From positions 1 through 62,630 of the forward strand of contig NZ_JAJTBB010000004.1 in NCBI RefSeq assembly GCF_021287135.1: DNA of 62,630 nucleotides, read 5' to 3'. The translations under genes and the position numbers were made by a program. This DNA is from Acidovorax sp. (GTDB taxonomy: Bacteria; Pseudomonadota; Gammaproteobacteria; Burkholderiales; Burkholderiaceae_C). Positions 23,465 to 34,332 of the stretch are shown here, piece after piece. The notes beneath the pieces are model-generated. The model did not search any database. It worked only from the letters and a program-made list of their open reading frames with translations, and was not told the origin of the DNA. Each line of letters begins with the position of its first letter. Position 1 is the stretch's first letter.

Positions 23465-23849
23465 GGTGGGCACTCCTGGTCGTTGGCGGATAACCACGGT
23501 GGAGTGAAAAGCCAGGCTTCACACCCCTCCGAACGGGGGCATGCAATCAACCGATGGGCGCTCGGGCGCGATGCGGGGCACCTGCTTCCTGAAGACGCAC
23601 GGCCCTGCGCGCCCGGGGTGGCGTCAGTCCATTGCATGCTTCAAGAGCAATTTCCGGGCGGGAGCCGCTGAACGCTTCTACTCTTGGCTCCCGGGCATCT
23701 GCAGGATCTGTGCCACGCGGCAGGGCGGCGGACGGCTGTTTTGCGCGCTGGGCCGCAGGCACCCTGTCGCTCGTTGGTGCGGCGGTGCACCGGGGGCAGG
23801 CGCGCCGCCTCGACTTTGGTGCGGCTCGGAAACGTCCGCGAGCAGCGTC
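23465..23849. other. intergenic region carrying riboswitch Q
   Basis: Between the hydroxypyruvate isomerase stop and the binding-protein start, both on the minus strand. The half nearer the binding protein is its leader with the aptamer at 23642-23686. The segment 23700-23849 should carry the promoter; I see no clear elements and no gene. Confidence 0.6.
23642..23686 (-). promoter_or_regulatory. xanthine riboswitch aptamer (NMT1 motif), copy Q
   Basis: Minus-strand CAAGAG, TAGAAGCGTTCA, a short GCGG-CTC-CCGC apical hairpin, CCGGAAATTG and CTCTTG: a compact 45-nt hairpin with a conserved internal loop, identical in the loop strands to copy P. The octamer CTTCAGGA recurs downstream (23587-23594) and can pair with the TTGAAG that closes the aptamer. 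It controls the binding-protein/dioxygenase/VOC operon. Confidence 0.85.
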
Positions 23850-24647
23850 TCAGAGCCAGGGCCGCAGCCAGCCCAGCCCATCGCGGGTGGCATGCGCGGC
23901 GGCGCCGCGGGCCGGGCGGTACTCGCAGCCAATCCAGCCGTCGTAGCCCAGCGCATCCAGCAACTGGAAGAGATAGGGATAGTTCACCTCGCCCACATCG
24001 GGTTCGTGCCGCTCGGGTACGCCGGCGATCTGGAGGTGGCCGACGTTGCGCGTGGGCAGGTACTGGCGGATCTTCATGGCCAGGTCGCCCTCCACGATCT
24101 GGCAGTGGTACAGGTCCATTTGTACCTTGACGTTGGCCGCGCCGATCTCGGCGACCAGCGCATGGGCCTGGTCCTGCCGGTTCAGGAAAAAGCCCGGCAT
24201 GTCGCGGCCGTTGATGGGCTCCAGCAGGATCTGGATGCCGTGCGGCGCCGCCTGCCCGGCGGCATAGCGCACGTTGGCGATATAGGTGGCGCGCACGGTG
24301 GCTGCATCCGCTCCCTGGGGCACCAGCCCGGCCATCACGTGGATGCGCGGGCATTGCAGGGCCTGGGCGTATTCGATGGCCTGGGCAATGCCGTCGCGGA
24401 ACTCGGCCTCGCGCCCCGGCAGGCAGGCCAGCCCGCGCTCGCCCGCGTCCCAGTTGCCGGGCGGCGCGTTGAACAGCACCTGCTGCAGCCCGTTGGCCTG
24501 CAGCCGCGTCGCCAGTTCTTGCGCAGGATAGGCATAGGGGAAGAGGTACTCCACCGCCTTGAAACCATCGCGCTCAGCGGCGGCAAAGCGGTCGAGAAAG
24601 TCCACGTCGTTGTAGAGCAGGGACAGGTTGGCGGCGAAACGGGGCAT
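23850..24647 (-). CDS. hyi: hydroxypyruvate isomerase family protein
   Basis: A 265-residue TIM-barrel isomerase. Family marks are [14 protein letters not shown] at the start, [36 protein letters not shown] and QMDLYHCQ, with metal ligands Glu, Asp, His and Glu along the barrel. Hyi interconverts hydroxypyruvate and tartronate semialdehyde in glyoxylate use; the closely related OtnI acts on 2-oxo-tetronate. Glyoxylate is the carbon product of ureide breakdown encoded nearby, and a glycerate kinase is at 35778, but gcl and glxR are not in the window. It is divergent from a PfkB kinase gene, which would also suit the OtnI reading. Confidence 0.85.
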   Translation of the reverse strand: MPRFAANLSLLYNDVDFLDRFAAAERDGFKAVEYLFPYAYPAQELATRLQANGLQQVLFNAPPGNWDAGERGLACLPGREAEFRDGIAQAIEYAQALQCPRIHVMAGLVPQGADAATVRATYIANVRYAAGQAAPHGIQILLEPINGRDMPGFFLNRQDQAHALVAEIGAANVKVQMDLYHCQIVEGDLAMKIRQYLPTRNVGHLQIAGVPERHEPDVGEVNYPYLFQLLDALGYDGWIGCEYRPARGAAAHATRDGLGWLRPWL

Positions 24648-24788
24648 GACGAGCTTTCGGTCCGCAGGGCAGGCCGTGCGGCGGGTTTCGGCGAATGTAT
24701 CGCACGCGGGGCGTGCGGCCGGCCCCGCGGGCACGCACAATGCGCGGGGGCGCCAGCGCCGCCGCGGCGTCCCGTTCAAGAATCCACC

Positions 24789-25760
24789 ATGCCTACCCCC
24801 CTCGCATCCACACCTTCACCCGTTTCGCCTCCGGACGCTCTGGACGTCCTCACGGTGGGAGAGCCCATGGCCCTGTTCATGGCGCTCGGGCCGGGCGAGC
24901 TGCACGCCGTGCCAGACTTTCGCCGCGTACCGGCCGGCGCGGAACTCAATGTGGCCACGGGCCTGGCCCGCCTGGGCCTGCGCACCGGCTACATCACGCG
25001 GCTGGGCAATGACTCGTTCGGCCGCTTTTTGCGGGGCGTGCTCGCGCACGAAGGCATCGATGCCCGTTACGTGGTGGCCGACACGGCCCACCCCACGGGC
25101 TTCATGCTCAAGACCCGCACCGGCGACGGCAGCGACCCGCAAATCGAGTACTTCCGCAAGGGCTCGGCCGCCAGCCACCTGGGCGTGGCCGATGCACCGG
25201 CGGGTGCATTCCCGGCACGCCACCTGCACTTGACCGGTATTACCCCCGCGCTGTCGCAGACCGCCCGCGAGCTGGTGTTCCACCTGGCCCGCCAGGCCCG
25301 CGCGGCCGGCGCAGCCGTCTCGTTCGACCCCAACCTGCGTCCGCGCCTGTGGCCTTCGCCCCAAGCCATGGCCGAATGCATCAATGCCGTGGCCGCGCTG
25401 AGCGACACCGTGCTGCCCGGCCTGGCCGAGGGCCGCCAGCTCACCGGCCGCCACACGGCCGAAGACATTGCCGGCTTCTACCTGGAGCGCGGCGCGCGCC
25501 AGGTGGTCGTCAAGCTGGGGCCCGAGGGCGCGTACTACGCGCAGCAGGGCGGTGTCTCCGGCATCGCGCCCGGACTCCGCGTGGAGCGCGTGGTCGACAC
25601 CGTCGGCGCAGGCGACGGCTTCGCTGTGGGCGTCATCAGCGGCTTGCTCGAAGGCCTGACGCTGGCCCAGGCGGCCGCGCGCGGCAACGTGATCGGGGCA
25701 CGCGTGGTGCAGTTTCCGGGGGATGCGGATGGGCTGCCGACCCGGGCGGAGCTGGGCTGA
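24789..25760 (+). CDS. PfkB-family sugar kinase, 2-dehydro-3-deoxygluconokinase-like
   Basis: A 323-residue ribokinase-fold kinase. PfkB signature 2 is [13 protein letters not shown] with the catalytic Asp; the N-terminal GEPMALFMA and [16 protein letters not shown] with [13 protein letters not shown] are as in KdgK. It would phosphorylate 2-keto-3-deoxygluconate or a similar sugar acid. The start at MPTPLAS follows a weak ribosome site. Divergent from hyi across about 140 bp, and convergent with the deaminase gene, with the inverted-repeat element in between. Assignment to KdgK is likely but not proven. Confidence 0.8.
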   Translation: MPTPLASTPSPVSPPDALDVLTVGEPMALFMALGPGELHAVPDFRRVPAGAELNVATGLARLGLRTGYITRLGNDSFGRFLRGVLAHEGIDARYVVADTAHPTGFMLKTRTGDGSDPQIEYFRKGSAASHLGVADAPAGAFPARHLHLTGITPALSQTARELVFHLARQARAAGAAVSFDPNLRPRLWPSPQAMAECINAVAALSDTVLPGLAEGRQLTGRHTAEDIAGFYLERGARQVVVKLGPEGAYYAQQGGVSGIAPGLRVERVVDTVGAGDGFAVGVISGLLEGLTLAQAAARGNVIGARVVQFPGDADGLPTRAELG

Positions 25761-25767
25761 GCGGACC

Positions 25768-25938
25768 TGGGGGGATCCTCTGCGTGAATCGCCGCGCCGT
25801 GTGCGTCGGCGCCTCGGGCGGTCTGCCCCGCAAGCAAATCCTCGCCAGAGCACCGGCTATGGCTGCGTTGTGCGCCTTGCAGCCCTTTTCCGATCGGCAG
25901 CACGCACTTGCCGCGCGATGCGTGCGGACGATCCTTAG
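25768..25938 (+). repeat. 168-bp inverted-repeat element, copy 3
   Basis: Left end GGGGATCCTCTGCGTGAATC, right end GCGATGCGTGCGGACGATCC TTAG, with GCGCCGTGTGC and the CAAATCCTCGC...GGCTATGGCTGCG centre shared with copy 1. The length is the same within a few bases. The terminal TTAG supplies the TAA stop of the deaminase gene on the minus strand. Confidence 0.78.
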
Positions 25939-26423
25939 CGCCAGAAGTCGCGGTGGGGTGCCGCCATCTCGTCCTCCAGCTCCGGCACGGGCCCGATGAC
26001 TTCCACCGGCCGCTGCCCGCGCTCGAACACTTCGCGGCAGGGCAGCGCCAGCGTGGGGTTCTCGGGGTGGTTGCCGGTCAGGGCGAGCAGCGTCGTCTCC
26101 TGCGCGCCGTAGAGCACGCGGCCAATACCCGCCCAGTAGATGGTGCCTGCGCACATGGCACAGGGCTCGAAGGTAGTGACCAGCGTGCACTGGGCCAGAT
26201 AGGCGCCGGGGTAGTTGGCGGCGGCGGTGCGCGCCAGGGTGCTCTCGGCATGGTTCACGGTGTCGATATTGCCCTGCTCGGCCAGCACGGTGTCGCCGTC
26301 GGGCGCCACAAGCAACGCTCCAAACGGGTGGCGGCCCATGGCCATCGCGCGGCGGGCCACGGCGTTGGCGCGGCGCAGCAGCGTGGCGGTCTGAGCAGCG
26401 CTTAACGCCGTCGCTTCATTCAC
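25935..26423 (-). CDS. guanine deaminase-type zinc deaminase (copy 2)
   Basis: A 162-residue CDA-fold deaminase. Zinc site: NHAESTLAR and TFEPCAMCAG; the C-terminus AAPHRDFWR parallels Bacillus guanine deaminase. It would make xanthine from guanine. The start is a GTG whose codon precedes the stop of the permease gene, giving an 8-bp overlap (GTGAATGA), so it is translationally coupled to a transporter. The stop codon comes from the inverted-repeat element. Only weakly similar to the copy at 19017, so the two may differ in substrate. Confidence 0.8.
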   Translation of the reverse strand: MNEATALSAAQTATLLRRANAVARRAMAMGRHPFGALLVAPDGDTVLAEQGNIDTVNHAESTLARTAAANYPGAYLAQCTLVTTFEPCAMCAGTIYWAGIGRVLYGAQETTLLALTGNHPENPTLALPCREVFERGQRPVEVIGPVPELEDEMAAPHRDFWR

Positions 26424-27183
26424 CTTGCGAACCCCGGTGCGCCCACCCTGTCGTGCGCTTTTCGATCCAGCTGAACAGCTCGTACATCACCATGGCCATG
26501 GCGCCCACCACCATCAGGCCCGCAAACGCCAGGCCCATCTGCATGGACGAGCCGGCGCTGATCAGCAAGTAACCGATGCCCTCGTTGGCGGCGGTCATCT
26601 CGCTCACGGTGGTGCCCACAAAAGCGAGGGTGATGGCCACCTTGAGCGAGCCGTAGAAGTACGGCATGGAGCGGGGCAGGCCCACCTTGGTGAGAACGTC
26701 CCAGCGCTTGGCGCCCAGCACGCGCAGCACGTCTTCCAGCTCGGGCTCCAGCGTCGCCAGGCCCGTGGCGATGTTGACCATGATGGGGAAGAAGCTGATG
26801 AGGAAAGCCGTGAGGATGGCCGGCCCCACGCCGATGCCGAACCACACCACCAGGATGGGCACGAAGGCGGCTTTGGGCAGGGCGTTGAAGGCGGTCATCA
26901 GCGGGTAGACCGCCGCATACGCCACGCGCGAACTGCCGATCACAAACCCCAGCAGCACCCCCACGACGATGGCGATGCCGAAGCCCGCCATGGTGACCCA
27001 GAAGGTGCGCCAGGCATGGCCGGCAATGACGCCGCCAAATTCGACCAGTTGCTGGCCGATGGCCCAGGGGCTGGGGAAGATGAATTCGGACACGTTGAAG
27101 GCCGAGCAGAGGATTTGCCACAGCAGGACGATCGCGACCAGCAGGATCCAGGGCGACCAGCGTTCTACGGTTTTCTTGTGCAT
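26416..27183 (-). CDS. ABC transporter permease, NMT1-associated type
   Basis: A 255-residue permease with about six helices; the coupling loop region reads LGAKRWDVLTKVGLPRSMPYFYGSL, typical of the nitrate/taurine/thiamine-precursor permeases. Together with the ATPase (25 bp upstream) and the binding protein it forms a complete importer, cotranscribed with a guanine deaminase. A purine or related heterocycle is therefore the probable substrate. Confidence 0.86.
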   Translation of the reverse strand: MHKKTVERWSPWILLVAIVLLWQILCSAFNVSEFIFPSPWAIGQQLVEFGGVIAGHAWRTFWVTMAGFGIAIVVGVLLGFVIGSSRVAYAAVYPLMTAFNALPKAAFVPILVVWFGIGVGPAILTAFLISFFPIMVNIATGLATLEPELEDVLRVLGAKRWDVLTKVGLPRSMPYFYGSLKVAITLAFVGTTVSEMTAANEGIGYLLISAGSSMQMGLAFAGLMVVGAMAMVMYELFSWIEKRTTGWAHRGSQGE

Positions 27184-27207
27184 GGTGGGGCGGGCTGGTG
27201 TCAGCGT

Positions 27208-28032
27208 CTATTGGGCGATGGGCGCGCCAGCCTGGCGCATGGCGCCGATGTGGCCGCGCAGCTCGTGCACGATGTCGGTGAACTCTTTGGTGTAGGTGAT
27301 CTCCAGGTCCCGCGGGCGCGGCAGGTCGATCTGGCGCTGCACGACAAAGCGGCCGGGGCTCTTGCTCATCACGTACACCGTGTCGGCCAGGAACACGCTC
27401 TCGCGCAGGTCGTGCGTGACGAGGATGACGTTGAATTTCTGCTCGGCCTGCAGGTCGCGCAGGATGCACCAGAGCTCTTCGCGCGTGAAGGCGTCCAGCG
27501 CGCCGAAGGGCTCGTCCAGCAGCAGCATCTTGGGCTCGTGGATCAGGGCACGGCAGATGCTGGCGCGCTGCTGCATGCCGCCCGACAGCTGCCAGGGAAA
27601 CTTGTCCTCGTAGCCGCCCAGGCCCACCTTCTGCAGCAGGGCGCGGGCGCGGGCTTCGTAGTCCTTGCGCTTGGCCTTGAACTGGCTGCGGTGGGGCTCC
27701 ACGATCTCCAGCGGCAGCAGCACGTTGTTCACGGTGGTGCGCCAGGGCAGGAGCGACGGCGCCTGAAAGGCCATGCCCGACACCTTCAGCGGCCCGGTCA
27801 CCGGCTGGCCATCGATGAGGATCTTGCCCATCGAGGGCATCTTCAGGCCCGTGGCCAGCTTCATGAACGTGGACTTGCCGCAGCCCGAAGGGCCGACGAT
27901 GGCGATGAATTCGCCCTGGTGCACTTTCAGGTCGATGGCTTCCACCGCGAACTGGTTCTTGGCGCGCAGCTCGTCGTTGTAGGCGAGCCAGACGTCGCGG
28001 AAATCCACAAAATAGTTGCCGGCAGCCTGCAT
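27208..28032 (-). CDS. ABC transporter ATP-binding protein, NMT1-associated type
   Basis: A 274-residue ATPase. Walker A GPSGCGKST, Q-loop FQAPSLLPW, signature LSGGMQQRA, Walker B LLLDEPFGALD, switch His VTHDLRESVFL. It belongs to the same importer as the flanking permease and binding-protein genes. A family-1 repeat lies just upstream of the ATG and separates it from the binding-protein gene by about 70 bp, which may tune the ratio between them. Confidence 0.87.
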   Translation of the reverse strand: MQAAGNYFVDFRDVWLAYNDELRAKNQFAVEAIDLKVHQGEFIAIVGPSGCGKSTFMKLATGLKMPSMGKILIDGQPVTGPLKVSGMAFQAPSLLPWRTTVNNVLLPLEIVEPHRSQFKAKRKDYEARARALLQKVGLGGYEDKFPWQLSGGMQQRASICRALIHEPKMLLLDEPFGALDAFTREELWCILRDLQAEQKFNVILVTHDLRESVFLADTVYVMSKSPGRFVVQRQIDLPRPRDLEITYTKEFTDIVHELRGHIGAMRQAGAPIAQ

Positions 28033-28035
28033 GGG

Positions 28036-28104
28036 AATATTTTGGGTAAAAGAGGCCTGCAGCGCTTGATGGGCAAGCGCAAGCAGCTATCAATAATATA
28101 GCAA
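28036..28104 (-). repeat. dispersed repeat family 1, copy D
   Basis: On the minus strand: GCTATATTATTGATAGCTGC, TTGCGCTTG-CCCAT-CAAGCGC hairpin, then TGCAGGCCTCTTTTACC. It fills the whole gap between the binding-protein stop and the ATPase start. Confidence 0.85.
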
Positions 28105-29139
28105 TTACTTCTTCGGCAACACCGCGTTCAGCTCGGCGGCGGGCGGCAGGAAGCTACCGTTCCACACGTCGTCGGCGTTGACGCGGGTCTTGGTGTTGAA
28201 CGCGTCAGAGACCTGCGAAGCCATCAGCGCCAGGCGCCCCGGCTTGGCCTGGCCGAAGCCTTCGGCGCGTGCGTCGGGGCTGTTGATGACGGTGTCGATG
28301 GCCAGTTGCAGGCGGCGGGTTTCCAGCGGCACGTTCACGATTCCGTCGCGGGCCTTCACGTGGTCGATGGCCGCGGCGGGGTTGGCCATGACTTCCTTGG
28401 CGCCCTTGGCGAACGCCGACAGGAAGGCCTTGATGGCCGCCGGGTTCTCCTTGATGAGCTTGGGGCTGGCGATGATCACGTTGCCGTAGAGCTTCACGCC
28501 GAAGTCCGCATAGGGCAGCACCACCACGTCGGCGGCCTTGGCGCCGCGGGCCTCCAGGTTCAGCAGCGAGGTGAAGGTGAAGCCGGTGATGGCATCGACA
28601 TCGCCGCGCACCAGCATGGTCTCGCGCAGCGGCGGGTCCATGGCGGTCCATTGCACGGCGCCGATGCCATTGGCCTTCTGGAAGATGGGGAACGCGCGCC
28701 GGCCGGCGTCGAACACCGGCGCACCCATCTTCTTGCCCGCCAGGTCCGCGGGCTTGGTGATGCCGCTCTTCTTGAGCGCCATCACCGAAGCGGGCGTGTT
28801 GTTGTAGACCATCATCACCGCCACCGGCTTGTTCTGCGCGTCGGGGTTGTTGGCGTGGAATTCCATCACCGCGGCCAGGTCGGCAAAGCCCATGTCGTAG
28901 GTGCCGGAGGCCACGCGCTGCACGGCGCCGCCCGAGCCGTTGCCGGCGTCCACCGTCACGTCCAGGCCAGCGGCCTTGAACGTGCCCTTGGCCACGGGTT
29001 GCAGGAACAGGGCCGAAGGACCTTCGAAGCGCCAGTCCAGCTGGAACTTGATGGGGGTGAGCGTCTGTGCCTGCGCCAGCGAGAATGCGCCGGCGGCAGC
29101 CAGCAGGGCGGTGGATCGCAGGAACGATCGTTTCTTCAT
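28105..29139 (-). CDS. ABC transporter substrate-binding protein, NMT1/THI5-like
   Basis: A 344-residue periplasmic binding protein with a Sec signal peptide (MKKRSFLRSTALLAAAGAFS followed by LAQA). The mature part has FQLDWRFEGPSALFLQPVAKG and GNGSGGAVQRVASGTYDMGFAD. First gene of the operon with ATPase, permease and guanine deaminase. It has no riboswitch of the P/Q type in its leader, although that leader contains a GTGCCTG/CAGGCAC hairpin. Confidence 0.86.
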   Translation of the reverse strand: MKKRSFLRSTALLAAAGAFSLAQAQTLTPIKFQLDWRFEGPSALFLQPVAKGTFKAAGLDVTVDAGNGSGGAVQRVASGTYDMGFADLAAVMEFHANNPDAQNKPVAVMMVYNNTPASVMALKKSGITKPADLAGKKMGAPVFDAGRRAFPIFQKANGIGAVQWTAMDPPLRETMLVRGDVDAITGFTFTSLLNLEARGAKAADVVVLPYADFGVKLYGNVIIASPKLIKENPAAIKAFLSAFAKGAKEVMANPAAAIDHVKARDGIVNVPLETRRLQLAIDTVINSPDARAEGFGQAKPGRLALMASQVSDAFNTKTRVNADDVWNGSFLPPAAELNAVLPKK

Positions 29140-29322
29140 GGGGGCTCCTGTCGGGGAAAGGCTGAGGGGAGAGATGCCGTCTGCACGGCCGCATGGCCAT
29201 GCCTGAGCAAATTCGGTGCCTGCTTTCGCCGCAGCGGAACCAGGCACGAGGCCATTGTTCCCTGAAGTGGTGCACGCGGGGATGCAGAGTTTCCCGAAAT
29301 GGGGCGAACCCTGCCGGTTTTG

Positions 29323-29352
29323 CACCGCCCGGGGGTGCGCTCCCGGGCGGTG
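29323..29352 (-). terminator. hairpin after malic enzyme gene
   Basis: A perfect 11-bp stem, CACCGCCCGGG/CCCGGGCGGTG, seven bases past the malic enzyme stop codon. There is no clear T-run, so termination is probable but not certain. Confidence 0.6.
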
Positions 29353-29358
29353 GGGCGG

Positions 29359-31677
<2,319 letters not shown>

Positions 31678-31791
31678 ACGGGAATCCTGGAAATCCTTGG
31701 CAGAAAGCCAACAACAAGCGTACCCGATGGTGAAGCGGGCACGCCTGGCGGTTTATGCGAATGCGGCATGGGGCGCAAACCTCTTGCGGCA

Positions 31792-31816
31792 GGGCCGCCC
31801 CCCGAGGGCGCGGCCC
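31792..31816. terminator. GC-rich hairpin downstream of permease gene
   Basis: GGGCCGC/GCGGCCC, seven-bp perfect stem, 44 bases past the permease stop codon and before the malic enzyme start. No T-run. A weak terminator candidate. Confidence 0.4.
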
Positions 31817-31859
31817 CGCAGTCGTGGGGCTGGGGCTCTTCGGCAGCGCGGGCGCGACG

Positions 31860-33347
31860 CTAGTGGGCGTCGGCCTGGCGTGCGGCGTTCACAGCGGCGG
31901 AGGTGTCGCGGCTGGCGCCATTGAAGAAAACGTTCAGGGCCACGGCCGTGATCGAGGCCAGCAGGATACCGGATTCGATGAGCGGGTGGATGGCATGCGG
32001 CATCCACTGGCGGAAGTTGGGGGCGATCAGCGGGATCATGCCTACGCCGATGGAGACCGCCACGATCATCGCGTTGAAGCGGTTGGTCTTGAAATCCACG
32101 CCGCCCAGGATGCGGATGCCGGTGGCGGCCACCATGCCGAACATCACCAGCCCCGCGCCGCCCAGCACCACGGTGGGCAGCGACTCGACCAGCGCCGCCA
32201 GCTTGGGCAGCACGCCCAGCACGATGAGGATGGCGCCCCCGGCCACGCAGACGAAGCGGCTCTTGACGCCCGTGACCGCCACCAGCCCCACGTTCTGCGA
32301 GAAGCTGGTGTACGGAAAGGTGTTGAAGAGGCCGCCCAGCAGGGTGCCCAGCCCGTCGGTGCGCAGCCCGCGGGTCAGCGCTGCCTGGTCCACCTTGCGG
32401 TCGGTCATCTCGCCGAGCGCGAGGAACATGCCCGTGGACTCGATCATTACGACGATCATCACCAGCGTCATGGTCAGCACCAGGATGGGGTCGAACACCG
32501 GCGCGGCGATCTCAAAGGGCAGCACCAGGTCGAACCACTGGGCCTTGGCCACCTTGTCGAAGTTCATGAGGCCCATGGCCACCGCCGCGATGGCGCCGAT
32601 CACGATGCCCAGCAGCACGGAGATGTTGGCCACAAAGCCCTTCGCAAACTTGGCGATGAGCAGGATGGACAGCAGCACCAGCCCCGAGATGCCCACGCCC
32701 GTGAGGTCGGCGTACTTGGGGTTGGGCACCGTGGGCACCACCGCAAAGCCCTTGGGCACCGGCGGCAGGGACGAGCCCGGTGCGCCGGCGGCGGCCTGCA
32801 TCTCGGTCAGCCACTTCAGGTGCTCGGGGTTCACCACGTTGGGGGCGGTCGGGCCCACGGGGTTGCCGAAGATCCAGTTGATGCCCACGCGCATCAGGCT
32901 GATGCCGATGACCGCGATGATCGTGCCCGTGACCACGGGCGGGAAGAAGCGCAGCATGCGGCTGACCAGCGGGGCGATGGCGATGGAGATCACGCCCGCA
33001 CCGATCACCGCGCCGAAGATCAGCCCGGCGCCGGCCGTGCCGCCCGTGCTCTGCGCCATGGACACCATGGGCGCCACCGAGGCAAACGTCACGCCCATCA
33101 TCACCGGCAGCCGGATGCCGAACCACTGCGTGGCGCCCAGCGCCTGGATCAGCGTGACCAGGCCGCAGACGAACAGGTCGGCCGAAATCAGCTTGGCCAC
33201 CTGCTCGGGCGTGAGGTTGAGCGCACGGCCGACGATGAGCGGCACGGCCACCGCGCCGGCATACATCACCAGCACATGCTGCAGGCCCAGGGCCGTGAGC
33301 CGGGCCAGCGGCAGGTGTTCATCCACGGGGTGTACGGGCGGGTGCAT
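31860..33347 (-). CDS. NCS2 urate/xanthine permease
   Basis: A 495-residue permease with about 14 membrane spans, belonging to the nucleobase-cation symporter-2 family. Substrate-site motifs are seen: MVIVVMIESTGMFLALGEM and FNTFPYTSFSQNVGLVAVTG, with the QN pair as in urate/xanthine carriers (UacT, XanQ, UapA). It would import urate or xanthine with protons. The start MHPPVHPV is preceded by a GntR-type tandem site (33422-33442). The protein's context beside a GntR gene and the ureide pathway supports urate/xanthine over uracil. Confidence 0.88.
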   Translation of the reverse strand: MHPPVHPVDEHLPLARLTALGLQHVLVMYAGAVAVPLIVGRALNLTPEQVAKLISADLFVCGLVTLIQALGATQWFGIRLPVMMGVTFASVAPMVSMAQSTGGTAGAGLIFGAVIGAGVISIAIAPLVSRMLRFFPPVVTGTIIAVIGISLMRVGINWIFGNPVGPTAPNVVNPEHLKWLTEMQAAAGAPGSSLPPVPKGFAVVPTVPNPKYADLTGVGISGLVLLSILLIAKFAKGFVANISVLLGIVIGAIAAVAMGLMNFDKVAKAQWFDLVLPFEIAAPVFDPILVLTMTLVMIVVMIESTGMFLALGEMTDRKVDQAALTRGLRTDGLGTLLGGLFNTFPYTSFSQNVGLVAVTGVKSRFVCVAGGAILIVLGVLPKLAALVESLPTVVLGGAGLVMFGMVAATGIRILGGVDFKTNRFNAMIVAVSIGVGMIPLIAPNFRQWMPHAIHPLIESGILLASITAVALNVFFNGASRDTSAAVNAARQADAH

Positions 33348-33421
33348 GGCGGGTTCCTTAGGGCGTGTTGGAAATACGAGGGTGTGTGCGGACACGCATG
33401 CACATTCCGTGCACAGGAATC

Positions 33422-33442
33422 CATACAAAAATCGTATACAAA
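33422..33442. promoter_or_regulatory. putative GntR operator upstream of NCS2 permease
   Basis: CATACAAAAATCGTATACAA A holds two ATACA half sites spaced 13 bp apart. It matches the sequence at 35658-35678 at 17 of 21 positions. It lies 75 bases upstream of the permease start, in the expected promoter zone. Confidence 0.65.
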
Positions 33443-33497
33443 ACGTGGCCGTGGCTGATCGCGGTAAACCCTTAGGCCGGTTTCGGGAATCGCCCCG

Positions 33498-33523
33498 GCG
33501 TGCCGCCGGACGGGCCGGCACGC
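33498..33523. terminator. hairpin downstream of GntR gene 1
   Basis: GCGTGCCG/CGGCACGC, an eight-bp perfect stem, about 80 bases past the GntR stop codon on the minus strand. It could separate that gene from the permease promoter. Confidence 0.4.
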
Positions 33524-33601
33524 TGGAGGTGCGCCTGGGGCTGAACCTGCGGGGTTGCGTGCACCCTGGTGGTGCGACGCTTTGGGCGGGGGCTGCGGGG
33601 A

Positions 33602-34303
33602 TCAGCCCTGGGCCGGGGCGGCGCGGCGGCTGCCGGCCAGCGGGGCCAGGGATTCGCGCAGCCGGTCGCGCAGGGGCGGCGGGGCGGGGTTCAGCGCGCC
33701 TTCCACATTGCCGATGTGGGCCAGCATCCGTTCGCGCGCCAGGGCGGTGTCGCCGCGCTCCAGCGCTTCGACGATGGCGGCGTGCTCGGCGCAGGACTGG
33801 CTGGCCGCGTGCCGCGACTGGTAGAGCGATGCCGCCAGCGTGGTGCGGGCGGTGAGGTCGCGCAGGATGTCGCTCAGGCTGCGGTGGCCCATGGCTTCCG
33901 CCAGGCACACATGGAAATCCGCCAGCAGGAACGCCCGCGTGGCCGCGTCGGCGCCCTCGATGGCCTGCTGCTCGTCCGCGATATGGGTGCGCAGGCGGCG
34001 CGTGACGGCCTGCAGCGGCGTGCCGGCGTCCGCCAGGATGCCCGACTCGATGATGCGGCGGGCCGAGAACGCATCCCGCGCGTCTTCCACCGAGGGCTCC
34101 ACCACATACCAGCCCCGGCGCGGGCGCACTTCCACAAAGCCGCGGGCCTGCAGCTGCATCAGCGCTTCGCGCACCAGGGTGCGGCTCACGCCGAACAGAT
34201 CGGCCAGCTCCTGCTCGCCCAGGCGCTCGCCCGGCGCCAGCTTCTGAGCCAGGACGGATTCGACCACCTGCTGGGCGATCTGGGTCGGGTTGGTGCTGTG
34301 CAT
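33602..34303 (-). CDS. GntR-family regulator, FCD domain (1)
   Basis: A 233-residue regulator: winged helix [21 protein letters not shown] and a C-terminal FCD ligand domain with its metal-binding Asp and His residues (DFHVCLAEAMGH, HAAIVEALERGD). FadR-type regulators of this group sense small organic acids or ureides. I chose the ATG of MHSTNPTQ; an in-frame TTG lies 21 bases upstream. It follows the dicarboxylate carrier gene by 29 bp and is probably cotranscribed; both its own operon and the permease gene carry the tandem ATACA site. Confidence 0.84.
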   Translation of the reverse strand: MHSTNPTQIAQQVVESVLAQKLAPGERLGEQELADLFGVSRTLVREALMQLQARGFVEVRPRRGWYVVEPSVEDARDAFSARRIIESGILADAGTPLQAVTRRLRTHIADEQQAIEGADAATRAFLLADFHVCLAEAMGHRSLSDILRDLTARTTLAASLYQSRHAASQSCAEHAAIVEALERGDTALARERMLAHIGNVEGALNPAPPPLRDRLRESLAPLAGSRRAAPAQG

Positions 34304-34332
34304 GGAGCGATTGTCGTCGCGCAAGGCGCCGG

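Noticed and set aside
6711-23899. A 22-base identity (CCCATCGCGGGTGGCATGCG plus CG) at 6711-6732 and 23878-23899
   Set aside because: One copy is inside the hydroxypyruvate isomerase coding sequence and fits its reading frame; without a third copy I treat it as chance in GC-rich DNA.
28940-29320. Third xanthine riboswitch before the binding-protein gene at 28105
   Set aside because: The leader has ACCGAATTTGCTC, faintly like the 3' loop strand, and a hairpin, but the TAGAAGCGTTCA strand is absent.
31755-33458. 567-residue plus-strand open frame
   Set aside because: Antisense to the NCS2 permease gene, with a His/Asp/Gly-rich composition and no recognisable domain.
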